Positions 1 to 7,076 are shown, counted from the stretch's first letter. The stretch: DNA of 10,418 nt from Burkholderiaceae bacterium (GCA_031261905.1 JAISIS010000122.1:1-10418), one strand, 5' to 3'. Numbers and translations: made by a program. Notes: generated by a model from the sequence alone, not told the origin.

Positions 1-759
1 GCGGCAACGCTCTTCCTCCATGAGGAAAATATTCCTATGGATATGCCCGCGCTGTTTGCCTCGCTGGCGGTTGGCGAAACTGCGGCGGTGCTGGCCGGTA
101 CCGATATGGAACTGGTGGATGCCGAAGAGGTGGTGGAGGTGACGCCGCTGACTGCTTTCCTGACGCATGCCTCGCTGGAAGCGGGCGAGAATCAGGCGCA
201 GGCGGGGCAGGACGCGCTGCAACTTATGACGGTGCATTCTGCCAAGGGCCTGGAGTTTGACGCGGTATTTATCACCGGGCTGGAGGCGGGCCTGTTCCCG
301 CATGAGAACAGCGTACAGGAGGCGGATGGTCTGGAAGAGGAACGCCGCCTTATGTATGTGGCCATTACCCGCGCCAGAAAGCGGCTGTACATGAGTTACG
401 CGCAAAGCCGGATGCTGCACGGGCAAACCCGCTACGGCATTGCTTCCCGCTTCTTGGACGAGTTGCCGGAGGGTGCGCTCAAGCGGCTGACGCCCAAAAA
501 GCAGGCTTACTGGTTTGGCGCGCCTTCGCAGGAAAGCAAGGCTGTGGTGGGCAAGGTCGCTGAACCACTGGCGATGGCGGTTACCGCCAGGGGCAGCTCA
601 TGGAGAATTGGCGAAACGGTATTTCACCAGAAGTTCGGGGAGGGCGTGATTGTCAGCCTTGAGGGCGGCGGCGAGCATCCCCGCGCCAATGTCAATTTCG
701 GCAAGGCTGGCATGAAGCTGCTCGACCTCGGCATAGCAAAGCTGGAGAGGCGGGGGTAG
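1..759 (+). CDS. uvrD: DNA helicase II UvrD, C-terminal part (5' end outside window)
   Basis: This is the last 252 residues of a superfamily 1A 3'-5' DNA helicase, which unwinds DNA in nucleotide excision repair and mismatch repair. The frame is open to base 1, so the start lies outside the window. Helicase motif V is visible around residues 76-100 of the visible part (TVHSAKGLEFD...LFP). Motif VI follows at about 112-126 (EEERRLMYVAITRAR), with the arginine that contacts ATP. The last 50 or so residues (FHQKFGEGVIV...) form the small Tudor-like tail of UvrD/PcrA/Rep proteins that contacts RNA polymerase. The segment before motif V is the variable part of domain 2B and linker. UvrD is preferred to Rep because of this tail and its spacing; the LMTVHSAKGLEF and MLHGQTRY wording matches betaproteobacterial UvrD. 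It stops 12 bases before the end of the convergent hldA, and I see no terminator in that gap. Confidence 0.93.
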   Translation, partial: AATLFLHEENIPMDMPALFASLAVGETAAVLAGTDMELVDAEEVVEVTPLTAFLTHASLEAGENQAQAGQDALQLMTVHSAKGLEFDAVFITGLEAGLFPHENSVQEADGLEEERRLMYVAITRARKRLYMSYAQSRMLHGQTRYGIASRFLDELPEGALKRLTPKKQAYWFGAPSQESKAVVGKVAEPLAMAVTARGSSWRIGETVFHQKFGEGVIVSLEGGGEHPRANVNFGKAGMKLLDLGIAKLERRG

Positions 760-771
760 GGCGTACAGGGT

Positions 772-1698
772 TCAGGATGCGCCAAACAGCTCTTCGGGCG
801 TGACGGTAGCCGCGCCCAGTTTGCCGACTACGATACCGGCCGCGCGGTTGGCGATGGCGACGGCCTCCGCCATATCCACGCCCGCGCCCATCATGGCTGC
901 CAGGGTGGCGATTACGGTATCGCCCGCACCGGATACGTCATACACTTCCCGCGCGATGGCGGGGATGTGCACGGTTTGTGTTTCGCCGTACAGCGACATG
1001 CCTTCCTCGGAACGGGTCAGCAGCAGGTAATCAAGACGCAGTTCCTTACGGAGTTGTTGCGCCTTCGCCGTGAGTTGTTCCTCGCTGGTCCAGGCGCCGA
1101 CTATCTGCCGGAGTTCGCCCTTGTTGGGCGTCAATACGGTAGCGCCTGCATAGCGGGTGAAATCATCTCCCTTGGGATCCACCAGCACGGGCTTGCCCGC
1201 CTGGCGAGCGGCGTCAATCATGTCCGCGATATGGGCCATCGCGCCCTTGGCATAGTCGGAAAGGATGATGATATCGTGATCCGGCAGCAGGGTACGGAAG
1301 CGCGCGGTTTTGCCGAGGATGACATCAGGCGCGGGAGGCGTTTCAAAATCCACGCGGAGCAGTTGCTGCTGACGGCCAATGATGCGGAGCTTGATGATGG
1401 TGGAAACGGTCTGGTCATGGTGCAGGCAGGGGGTAATGCCATCGGCCTTCAGCAGTTTTCCGATGGTGCTGGCCGCCTCGTCATTGCCGGTAATGCCCAG
1501 CAGGCTGGAACGCGCGCCCAGGGTGGCTGTATTGCGCGCCACGTTTGCCGCGCCGCCCAGGCGTTCTTCGTTGCGTTCAATCCGCACTACGGGGACAGGC
1601 GCTTCCGGTGAAATGCGGTTTACATCGCCAAACCAGTAACGGTCAAGCATGATGTCGCCTGCTACAAGGATTCGGACGCTGCTGAGATCGGGTTTCAT
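772..1698 (-). CDS. hldA: D-glycero-beta-D-manno-heptose-7-phosphate kinase (monofunctional HldA/RfaE1)
   Basis: This PfkB/ribokinase-family sugar kinase phosphorylates D-glycero-D-manno-heptose 7-phosphate at C1, in the ADP-heptose route to the LPS inner core. The protein has 308 residues. The N-terminal substrate region reads GDIMLDRYWFGDVNRISPEAPVP, followed by GGAANVARN at 48-56. The family ATP-site signature DVSGAGDTV starts at 254, with the catalytic Asp at about 260. The frame continues upstream for 49 more codons, but that stretch is low-complexity and lies in lapB. The ATG at 1698 is chosen because the homology begins there and because it follows the lapB stop in the arrangement TGA-C-ATG, which points to translational coupling. 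The cytidylyltransferase half of the E. coli HldE fusion is absent, so this is the one-domain form usual in Burkholderiales; hldC is expected elsewhere. Known of the family: cytoplasmic, needed for full-length LPS. Confidence 0.93.
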   Translation of the reverse strand: MKPDLSSVRILVAGDIMLDRYWFGDVNRISPEAPVPVVRIERNEERLGGAANVARNTATLGARSSLLGITGNDEAASTIGKLLKADGITPCLHHDQTVSTIIKLRIIGRQQQLLRVDFETPPAPDVILGKTARFRTLLPDHDIIILSDYAKGAMAHIADMIDAARQAGKPVLVDPKGDDFTRYAGATVLTPNKGELRQIVGAWTSEEQLTAKAQQLRKELRLDYLLLTRSEEGMSLYGETQTVHIPAIAREVYDVSGAGDTVIATLAAMMGAGVDMAEAVAIANRAAGIVVGKLGAATVTPEELFGAS

Positions 1699-1699
1699 G

Positions 1700-2881
1700 T
1701 CAGAGTATGGAAAGTTTGAGTTCTTCGGTCCGCCTCGGGGGATAGGTTTCCCAGAGATGGCAGCCGGGGCATTGCCAGTAGAACTGGCGGGTCTGGAATC
1801 CGCAATGCCCGCACTGGTAACGGGCAAGTTTGGCGGCATAGCCATGCACCAGGTTCTTGACCATGGAGATATCCTGCCGCATTTCCGGCGGTGCGATCAT
1901 CATGCGTGCTTCCAGCAGCTTGTCCAGCCCCAGGAGGGTCGGCGTACGTTTCAGTTCGTCCAGCACCAGGGTATGGGCGGCCGCGATGCCTTCGTATTCC
2001 AGCAACGCCTGGAAAACCACTTCCAGCAGGTCAATGGAGGAAGCTTCGCCCAGGTAGGATTTCAGCAGGGAAATGCCTTCCTGCGGCCTGTCAATTTTCC
2101 GGTAGGCATCCATAAGCTTCTGGGCAACCAGCACGATATGCGGCATGCTTTGCTTCTCGATGCGCCGCCAGGTGACTATGGCCGCCTCGGCCTTGCCCTG
2201 TGCCATAAGGGCGTCTCCGGCAAGGATAGTGGCCCTGACGCTCATCCTGTCCGCCTTCAGGGCGCGCTCCAGCAATTGCAGGGCCGCTTCCGGGCGGGTG
2301 CTGACCAACTGGTCCTGCGCCATCTCGCAGTAAAATTGCGCGATTTGCTTCTGCCGTCCGCCTGCCCCTGCGTTCTGCAGTGCTTCCGCCGCCCGGATGG
2401 CATGTTCCCACTCCTTCTCGCGCTGGAAAATTTCAAGCAGCGCCTGGCTGGCGGTGGTGCTGTACTGCGTGTCCGTGAGGTTCCTGAAGACATCCTCGGC
2501 GCGGTCAAGGAGACCTGCCTTCAGGAAATCCTGCCCTAGTTCGTAGCGGGCCTGTATCTGCTGTTCCTGCGGCAGATCAGGGCGCAAAAGAAGATTCTGG
2601 TGCATCCGGATGGCCCTTTCGGTTTCGCCCCTGCGGCGGAAAAGGTTGCCCAGCGCGAAATGCAGGTCGGCCGTTTCCGGATCCAGCTTTACGATTTCAA
2701 TGAAGGCGTCGATGGCCTTGTCCGGCTGCTCGTTCAAAAGAAAATTCAGGCCCTTGAAGTAGCCGCGCGGCAGGCTGCGCGATTCGGAAAGGAGTTGTTT
2801 GATGTCAACGCGCGCCGCAAGCCAGCCCAGCCCGAAAAAGAAGGGAATACAGATAAGCCACCAGATTTCAAATCGATCCAT
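1700..2881 (-). CDS. lapB: LPS assembly protein LapB (YciM), TPR and rubredoxin-like zinc domain
   Basis: A 393-residue inner-membrane protein. Residues 7-23 (WWLICIPFFFGLGWLAA) form one N-terminal membrane anchor. Tetratricopeptide repeats follow from about residue 45 to 335 (for example KAIDAFIEIVKLDPETADLHFALGNLFRRRGETERAI). The C-terminus has a rubredoxin-like metal knuckle with C357-x2-C360 and C371-x2-C374. This order is diagnostic of LapB/YciM, which in E. coli works with FtsH to degrade LpxC and so limits LPS synthesis; that role is known of the family, not shown here. It lies 23 bases after lapA and leads directly into hldA, forming an envelope/LPS transcription unit. The Shine-Dalgarno sequence is weak, so coupling to lapA translation is plausible. 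Confidence 0.95.
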   Translation of the reverse strand: MDRFEIWWLICIPFFFGLGWLAARVDIKQLLSESRSLPRGYFKGLNFLLNEQPDKAIDAFIEIVKLDPETADLHFALGNLFRRRGETERAIRMHQNLLLRPDLPQEQQIQARYELGQDFLKAGLLDRAEDVFRNLTDTQYSTTASQALLEIFQREKEWEHAIRAAEALQNAGAGGRQKQIAQFYCEMAQDQLVSTRPEAALQLLERALKADRMSVRATILAGDALMAQGKAEAAIVTWRRIEKQSMPHIVLVAQKLMDAYRKIDRPQEGISLLKSYLGEASSIDLLEVVFQALLEYEGIAAAHTLVLDELKRTPTLLGLDKLLEARMMIAPPEMRQDISMVKNLVHGYAAKLARYQCGHCGFQTRQFYWQCPGCHLWETYPPRRTEELKLSIL

Positions 2882-2904
2882 GCTGTTTTACAGGTAAACG
2901 GTGT

Positions 2905-3231
2905 TCAGGGTAAGTTCCGGTTGTCGTTGACGGCATCCGGCGGTGATGGAGCGGTATTGCTCTGCCGGTGCGATTCGCTTTCCTTCTCCAGCGCCTCGAT
3001 GCGTTTCCGCTTGCGCGTCAGTTCACGGCGGCTACGGAAGATCATGGGCATGATGCCTAAAAGGCTCAGGATACTGCCGGACGCGAAAAAGCCCAGCAGC
3101 AAAAGAACCAGCGGGCCGCGTATGGCGTAACCGAAGAAGAAATACAGGGTGGTTTCCTGTGTATTCTTCACGGCAAGGCCGAAGAAAATAATAAAAAGGA
3201 GGAACGCAATAATCCGGGAAAACCATCTCAT
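2905..3231 (-). CDS. lapA: LapA-family inner membrane protein (DUF1049)
   Basis: A 108-residue protein with two hydrophobic segments, about residues 6-22 (RIIAFLLFIIFFGLAVKN) and 39-65 (GPLVLLLLGFF...). A basic, coiled-coil-like cytoplasmic tail follows (RSRRELTRKRKRIEALEKE). The KNTQETTLYFFFG phrase between the helices is typical of the LapA family. The frame is open further upstream to 3444, but the ATG at 3231 fits the family length and has a Shine-Dalgarno sequence, GGAAGG, 9 bases before it. LapA is co-transcribed with lapB in most proteobacteria and binds LapB in LPS assembly; its biochemical role is less clear than that of LapB. An intrinsic terminator separates it from ihfB, so lapA-lapB-hldA probably also has its own promoter, although I could not identify a convincing one in 3232-3315. 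Confidence 0.9.
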   Translation of the reverse strand: MRWFSRIIAFLLFIIFFGLAVKNTQETTLYFFFGYAIRGPLVLLLLGFFASGSILSLLGIMPMIFRSRRELTRKRKRIEALEKESESHRQSNTAPSPPDAVNDNRNLP

Positions 3232-3315
3232 GATTGTCTGCCTTCCATGCATGTTTGTCTGGTTGGGGGGGATTATCGTGTCTATTGCGGCAATCCGGTT
3301 CAGGGTGATTGTACT

Positions 3316-3344
3316 AAAAAAGGGCACCCTGTGGATGCCCTTTT
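3316..3344 (-). terminator. Intrinsic terminator after ihfB
   Basis: Read on the minus strand, a perfect 9-bp stem AAAAGGGCA / TGCCCTTTT encloses a 9-base loop and runs into six consecutive T residues. It begins about 20 bases after the ihfB stop codon, where a Rho-independent terminator is expected. It should end most rpsA-ihfB transcription before lapA. Confidence 0.85.
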
Positions 3345-3364
3345 GAGTGCCCGCACAAGACGGA

Positions 3365-3670
3365 TCAGTCGCCGTCCATCGGCGGGTGCGCGACAATATC
3401 AACACGTTCCCGCAATTCCTTGCCGGCCTTGAAGTGTGGCACACGCTTCTCCTGCACCATCACTTGCTCGCCGGAGCGCGGATTACGCCCGACCCGGGGA
3501 GGTCGGACGTTGACGCCAAAGCTGCCAAAACCGCGAATTTCAATACGTTGGCCTTCCGCCAGCGCGGCGGTCAGTGTATCCAGTATGGTTTTCACCGTGA
3601 GTTCGGCATCCTTGGCCAACAGCTGGGGATAGCTGCTGGCCAGAGACGAAATTAATTCGGATTTGGTCAT
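3365..3670 (-). CDS. ihfB: Integration host factor subunit beta
   Basis: A 101-residue DNA-bending protein of the HU/IHF family, which pairs with IhfA to bend DNA at specific sites. The N-terminus [11 protein letters not shown] and the arm sequence GRNPRSG at 61-67 are typical of IhfB. Pro64 in that arm matches the residue that intercalates into [16 protein letters not shown] at 78-90 is the conserved C-terminal helix. The length is slightly above the E. coli 94 residues because of a short tail, HPPMDGD. The ATG at 3670 has GGAAA about 8 bases upstream. The gene lies 18 bases after the rpsA stop, the classic rpsA-ihfB pairing, so it is probably co-transcribed with rpsA. Confidence 0.96.
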   Translation of the reverse strand: MTKSELISSLASSYPQLLAKDAELTVKTILDTLTAALAEGQRIEIRGFGSFGVNVRPPRVGRNPRSGEQVMVQEKRVPHFKAGKELRERVDIVAHPPMDGD

Positions 3671-3688
3671 AAATGCGTTTCCGGTCAG

Positions 3689-5395
3689 TTATTCCTTGTT
3701 GTCGAATTTGGCTTTCAGCAATGCGCCAAGGCTGGTCATGCCGGAAGCCGCGCTGGAATCGCTCTGCATCTTCTGCATGGCTTCCTGGGTTTCCTGCTGG
3801 TCCTTGGCCTTGATGGAAAGCTGAACCGCGCGTGATTTCCGGTCAACGTTGATAATCATTACATCAACCGTATCACCGGGCTTCAGATGCGTTGTGGCAT
3901 CTTCAACACGGTCACGCGAAATTTCCGAGGCGCGCAGATAACCTTCAACATCATCCGTCAACTGGATAACAGCGCCTTTGGGTTCAACCGATTTGACGGC
4001 GCCCGTGACGATGGAACCCTTGTCGTGCATGGCGATGAAGTTGGTGACCGGATCGCCTTCAAGCTGCTTGACACCCAGGGAAACCCGCTCGCGATCCACA
4101 TCAATGGCCAGAACAACGGTTTCCAGTTCATCCCCTTTCTTGTACTGATGCACCACGGTTTCGCCCGGTTCGGTCCAGGAAAGATCGGAGAGGTGAACCA
4201 GACCGTCAATGTTGCCCGGCAGCCCGATGAATACGCCAAAATCAGTGATGGATTTGATCGCGCCGCTGACCTTGTCGCCCTTCTTGTGCGTCAGCGCGAA
4301 ATCTTCCCACGGGTTGGGCCTGGTTTGTTTCATGCCCAGACTGATGCGGCGGCGTTCCTCATCAATTTCCAGCACCATGACTTCCACTTCGTCACCCAGC
4401 TTGACGACCTTGTTGGGCGCGATGTTCTTGTTGGTCCAGTCCATTTCGGAAACATGCACCAGACCTTCAATGCCCTGCTCCACTTCAACGAAAGCACCGT
4501 AGTCGGTCAGGTTGGTTACCTTGCCGAAGAGGCGGGTGCCCTGCGGATAGCGGCGGGAAAGGCCCAGCCAGGGATCATCACCCAGTTGCTTGATGCCGAG
4601 GGAAACGCGGTTCTTCTCCTGATCGTACTTGAGAACCTTGGCGGTGATTTCCTGACCGACCGTCAGCATTTCGGACGGGTGGCGGACACGGCGCCAGGCC
4701 AGGTCAGTAATATGCAGGAGGCCGTCAATGCCGCCCAGATCAATAAAGGCGCCATAGTCGGTGATGTTCTTGACAACGCCGTTGACGATAGTGCCTTCTT
4801 TCAGGGTTTCCATCAGTTTCTGGCGTTCTTCGCCCATAGAGGCTTCAACAACCGCGCGGCGGGAAAGCACCACGTTGTTGCGCTTGCGGTCCAGCTTGAT
4901 GACTTTGAATTCGAGGGTTTTGCCTTCGTACGGGGAAGTGTCCTTTACCGGGCGGGTATCAACCAGCGAGCCGGGCAGGAAGGCGCGAATGCCGTTTGTA
5001 AGCACCGTAAGGCCGCCCTTGACCTTGCCGTTGACCGTGCCGGTAACGATTTCACCGGATTCCATGGCTTTCTCAAGCGAGAGCCATGAGGCCAGGCGTT
5101 TGGCCTTGTCACGGGACAGGATGGTATCGCCATAACCGTTTTCAAGGGATTCGATCGCAACGGAAACATAGTCTCCGACATTGACTTCAATTTCACCGAC
5201 ATCATTCTTGAATTCTTCGATGGGGATGAAGGATTCGGATTTCAGGCCGGCATTGACAACAACAAAATTATGATCGATGCGCACAACTTCGGCAGAGATA
5301 ACTTCGCCGGAACGCATGTCATGACGTGCAAGGGATTCCTCGAACAAGGCGGCAAAACTTTCCTGCGAGGGTGTTTGGGTTAAGGCAGTGGACAT
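3689..5395 (-). CDS. rpsA: 30S ribosomal protein S1
   Basis: A 568-residue protein with six S1 RNA-binding domains at about residues 29-95, 114-180, 201-267, 286-354, 373-441 and 460-529. Domains 3-5 carry the typical phrase (I/L)TD(Y/F)GAF(I/V). Domains 1 and 2 are diverged, as in other proteobacterial S1 proteins, where they bind the ribosome through S2. The tail at 530-568 ends in [14 protein letters not shown]1 brings mRNA to the 30S subunit and is essential for translation of weak-Shine-Dalgarno messages. The frame is open upstream to 5512, but the ATG at 5395 ([22 protein letters not shown]) is where family similarity begins. It has no Shine-Dalgarno sequence, only AT-rich DNA and an inverted repeat, consistent with S1 autoregulation known in E. 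coli. The gene is followed by ihfB and preceded by cmk, the standard order. Confidence 0.97.
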   Translation of the reverse strand: MSTALTQTPSQESFAALFEESLARHDMRSGEVISAEVVRIDHNFVVVNAGLKSESFIPIEEFKNDVGEIEVNVGDYVSVAIESLENGYGDTILSRDKAKRLASWLSLEKAMESGEIVTGTVNGKVKGGLTVLTNGIRAFLPGSLVDTRPVKDTSPYEGKTLEFKVIKLDRKRNNVVLSRRAVVEASMGEERQKLMETLKEGTIVNGVVKNITDYGAFIDLGGIDGLLHITDLAWRRVRHPSEMLTVGQEITAKVLKYDQEKNRVSLGIKQLGDDPWLGLSRRYPQGTRLFGKVTNLTDYGAFVEVEQGIEGLVHVSEMDWTNKNIAPNKVVKLGDEVEVMVLEIDEERRRISLGMKQTRPNPWEDFALTHKKGDKVSGAIKSITDFGVFIGLPGNIDGLVHLSDLSWTEPGETVVHQYKKGDELETVVLAIDVDRERVSLGVKQLEGDPVTNFIAMHDKGSIVTGAVKSVEPKGAVIQLTDDVEGYLRASEISRDRVEDATTHLKPGDTVDVMIINVDRKSRAVQLSIKAKDQQETQEAMQKMQSDSSAASGMTSLGALLKAKFDNKE

Positions 5396-5410
5396 AATTA
5401 AATGGAATAA

Positions 5411-5462
5411 ACCGGCTTTTGCTTGTGGCAAAAACAACCGGGTAAGGTTAATAAAAGCCGGT
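5411..5462 (-). promoter_or_regulatory. rpsA leader inverted repeat, candidate autoregulatory structure
   Basis: A perfect 10-bp inverted repeat, ACCGGCTTTT and AAAAGCCGGT, spans a 32-base loop and ends 15 bases before the rpsA ATG. The loop may hold a smaller TTGT/ACAA hairpin. The bases between the repeat and the start codon are AT-rich (TTATTCCATTTAATT) with no purine-rich Shine-Dalgarno sequence. Known: the E. coli rpsA leader is folded, lacks a good Shine-Dalgarno sequence and is repressed by excess S1. Inference: this hairpin performs the same task here. Confidence 0.5.
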
Positions 5463-5483
5463 GCGGATAAGGCACTGGCACAC

Positions 5484-5512
5484 AAAAACGGACACCGCCT
5501 TTCTGGCGGCAT
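5484..5512 (-). terminator. Possible weak terminator or attenuator between cmk and rpsA
   Basis: On the minus strand, 14 bases after the cmk stop, an 8-pair stem (five GC pairs CCGCC/GGCGG around an AGAAA loop, then two GU pairs and an A-U pair) is followed after three bases by five T residues. The gap between stem and T-run and the wobble pairs make it weaker than the ihfB terminator. It could partly separate cmk from rpsA transcription. Confidence 0.4.
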
Positions 5513-5525
5513 TCCGCACAGGATT

Positions 5526-6218
5526 TCAGCAGTTTCCGGGTTGTCTTATCGCACGGAACCATTCAAGCACCTGACTGACGGCTTCATGAATGCCCATATG
5601 GGTGGTATCCAGTGTTCTGGCGTCAGCCGCGGGAACCAGCGGGGCAACATCCCTGCGGGCATCACGCTCGTCCCTTTCGGACAGGTCCTGGCGAAGACTG
5701 ACAATGTTACCAGAAAACCCTTTTCCCATCAACTGCTTATAACGCCTCTCGGCTCGCGCCTCCACACTGGCCGTCAAAAACACCTTGAGTCGCGCGTCAG
5801 GGAAGATAACTGTGCCCATATCACGTCCATCTGCAACAAGGCCAGGCGGGCGCCTGAAGCCGGTTTGCAGCGAAATTAGAGCCTGCCTGACGGCAGGCAG
5901 CGCACCCACGCGGGACGCCATGATGCCGGTTGCTTCCGCGCGGATGACGTCCGTGACGTCTTCGCCCGCCAGGAAGATACGGTCGCCCTCAAAACGGCAG
6001 GGCAATGTTGCCGCGATCCCGGCAATGGCGGCTTCATCATCGGGCGGAATATTGCCGCGCAGTACGGAAAGCGCGACAAGGCGATACAGCGCGCCGGAAT
6101 CCAGATAATGAAAACCCAGCTTTTCCGCCACGATCCGGGCGACCGTTCCCTTTCCGGAAGCGGTGGGGCCGTCAATGGTGATGACGCGGACGGCGGACAG
6201 GGAAGGATCGGCAGGCAT
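5526..6218 (-). CDS. cmk: Cytidylate kinase
   Basis: A 230-residue cytoplasmic kinase that converts CMP or dCMP to the diphosphate with ATP. It has the P-loop GPTASGKG at 17-24, the nucleotide-site phrase DSGALYR at 40-46, [15 protein letters not shown] in the CMP-binding half, and an arginine-rich lid ([13 protein letters not shown]). The length fits the family. The ATG at 6218 is preferred because homologues begin about 10-15 residues before the P-loop. A GTG at 6251 in the same frame would add 11 residues, and neither start has a strong Shine-Dalgarno sequence. In Burkholderiales cmk usually follows aroA in a serC-pheA-hisC-tyrA-aroA series. Here it is first in its unit and divergent from the zap genes, so it must have its own promoter in the region holding the 21-bp tandem repeat. 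Confidence 0.95.
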   Translation of the reverse strand: MPADPSLSAVRVITIDGPTASGKGTVARIVAEKLGFHYLDSGALYRLVALSVLRGNIPPDDEAAIAGIAATLPCRFEGDRIFLAGEDVTDVIRAEATGIMASRVGALPAVRQALISLQTGFRRPPGLVADGRDMGTVIFPDARLKVFLTASVEARAERRYKQLMGKGFSGNIVSLRQDLSERDERDARRDVAPLVPAADARTLDTTHMGIHEAVSQVLEWFRAIRQPGNC

Positions 6219-6254
6219 TATCGGCAGGTATTGCACAGTGGGTTTGCACACGTC

Positions 6255-6298
6255 ATCAGTGAGCCTTTCACTTTAATCAGTGAGCCTTTCACTTTAAT
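6255..6298. repeat. 21-bp direct tandem repeat, two copies, with internal palindrome
   Basis: A 21-bp unit starts at 6255 and repeats exactly at 6276, with two further matching bases after the second copy. Each unit holds AGTGA-GCCTT-TCACT, an inverted repeat with 5-base arms and a 5-base centre. The 21-bp period places both palindromes on the same face of the helix. The repeat lies 37-80 bases upstream of the cmk ATG and about 160-200 bases upstream of the ZapB-like gene. It could be a double operator or a simple slippage duplication; no known regulator is assigned. Confidence 0.9.
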
Positions 6299-6382
6299 TT
6301 CCCGGACATGAACAAAAAATGATCAAAAGGATGTAGAATCAGTACGCTAAATCAGCTTATTAATTTCAGGTCACAGGATGGT

Positions 6383-6417
6383 ACACAACACGGGACGTCA
6401 GCGCAATAGCGTTGTGT
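6383..6417. repeat. 7-bp inverted repeat upstream of the zap genes
   Basis: ACACAAC at 6383-6389 is matched by GTTGTGT at 6411-6417 across 21 bases. No T-run follows, so it is not a terminator. It could be a leader hairpin or protein site, or chance. I see no convincing sigma-70 promoter for the zap genes. Confidence 0.35.
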
Positions 6418-6457
6418 GGATATCCTCCTGCACTGAATATTAATCATACAGCCAAAC

Positions 6458-6673
6458 ATGACTTCCGATTTTGAATCGCTTGCCGAAAAGATAAGCCAAC
6501 TGGCCGAACTCACAGCGGCATTGCGCCGGGAAAATGCCGGGTTGCGTCTCCGCAATGCTGAATTGACGGCTGAACACAACCTCATGAATGAACGGATCCG
6601 GCAGGCGCAGGAGCGGATAGCGCGGCTTATCGGCAGTCTGCCCACGGCAGGCGAAGGGGAGGCCATCGAATGA
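6458..6673 (+). CDS. Small coiled-coil protein upstream of zapA (TIGR02449-type, ZapB-like)
   Basis: A 71-residue acidic/basic heptad-rich protein, almost entirely coiled coil from about residue 5 to 60 (EKISQLAELTAALRRENAGLRLRNAELTAEH...), with a short glycine-rich tail. It has no signal peptide or membrane segment. Small proteins of this shape sit directly before zapA in many beta- and gammaproteobacteria and resemble the division factor ZapB in length and coiled-coil character. The exact family name is from memory. Its stop overlaps the zapA start by four bases (ATGA), so the two are translated together. The ATG at 6458 has no obvious Shine-Dalgarno sequence. Inferred role: a partner in Z-ring assembly alongside ZapA. 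I give no gene symbol because orthology to E. coli zapB cannot be shown here. Confidence 0.8.
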   Translation: MTSDFESLAEKISQLAELTAALRRENAGLRLRNAELTAEHNLMNERIRQAQERIARLIGSLPTAGEGEAIE

Positions 6674-6981
6674 TCCATGTTGACGTAATGATTATGGGCC
6701 AGTCCTACCGCCTGGCCTGTCAGGAAGGCGAAGAGCGCCAGTTGCGTGAGGCGGTGGCCTATCTGGACGACAAGATGTGCGCGATCCGGGATGCGGGAAA
6801 AGTGCGCGGCAATGACCGCATTGCCGTGATGGCTTCCATTTCCATTGCGGCTGAACTGCTTTCCATTAAAGCGCCGAGAGGCCCGCTTTCGGAATATACG
6901 CTTGCCGAAGTCAGGCAGAAAATAGCCGCTATGCATGAAACGCTGGACAAGGCGCTGGCGGCCCAGGAAGACTTGTTCTGA
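6670..6981 (+). CDS. zapA: Cell division protein ZapA
   Basis: A 103-residue cytoplasmic protein that binds FtsZ and bundles its protofilaments at the Z-ring. The N-terminal globular domain starts IHVDVMIMGQSYRLAC, followed by EGEERQLREAVAYLDDKM, then the strongly conserved DRIAVMASISIAAELL at 49-64. A C-terminal coiled coil runs to the end. It has a strong Shine-Dalgarno sequence, GGGGAGG, 7 bases before the ATG inside the preceding gene, and shares four bases with that gene. 6S RNA follows downstream, the common zapA-ssrS neighbourhood of beta- and gammaproteobacteria. Confidence 0.94.
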   Translation: MIHVDVMIMGQSYRLACQEGEERQLREAVAYLDDKMCAIRDAGKVRGNDRIAVMASISIAAELLSIKAPRGPLSEYTLAEVRQKIAAMHETLDKALAAQEDLF

Positions 6982-7019
6982 GGCGCGTTATCCCCGCACG
7001 CGCCATGTCCTTGGGGACA
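6982..7019 (+). repeat. Two adjacent short hairpins after zapA
   Basis: Immediately after the zapA stop, GGCGCGT/ACGCGCC forms a 7-bp stem with a 9-base loop (6982-7004). TGTCC/GGACA then forms a 5-bp stem with a TTGG loop (7006-7019). Neither is followed by a T-run, so a standard intrinsic terminator is not supported. They may stabilise the zapA mRNA end or separate it from the 6S promoter. Confidence 0.5.
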
Positions 7020-7046
7020 CGAGAGTGTGATAAAGTGCAAAATCGG

Positions 7047-7074
7047 TTGACATGCTCACGGATTCCGGTAGACT
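7047..7074 (+). promoter_or_regulatory. Sigma-70 promoter of 6S RNA
   Basis: A perfect -35 box TTGACA (7047-7052), a 16-base spacer and the -10 box TAGACT (7069-7074) place the start at about 7077-7081. That is where the 6S RNA 5' strand begins. This is the best promoter match in the window, in keeping with an abundant RNA. Confidence 0.85.
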
Positions 7075-7076
7075 GA

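Noticed and set aside
967..1611. 214-residue open frame on the plus strand
   Set aside because: It is a shadow of the heptose kinase gene on the opposite strand.
1649..2539. 296-residue open frame on the plus strand
   Set aside because: It is antisense to lapB and the start of hldA, both well supported, and its translation shows no family features.
3887..5089. 400-residue open frame on the plus strand
   Set aside because: It lies wholly antisense to rpsA, whose six S1 domains are unambiguous. Its composition is a by-product of codon bias and it has no recognisable motif.
5396..5512. Longer N-terminus for S1 (start at 5512)
   Set aside because: The extra 39 residues have no counterpart in S1 proteins and overlap the leader hairpin and AT-rich start region.
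6255..6298. CRP or FNR binding sites
   Set aside because: The half-sites resemble TGTGA/TCACA, but the first base differs and the centre is 5 bases instead of 6, so no known regulator is assigned.
6334..6339. TAGAAT as the -10 box of a zap promoter
   Set aside because: The only -35-like element (TGAACA) is 19 bases away and matches poorly, so it is not listed as a promoter.
6352..6936. 194-residue open frame on the minus strand
   Set aside because: It runs antisense to the coiled-coil gene and zapA, and its translation is Ser/Arg-rich with no domain. ZapA on the other strand is clear.
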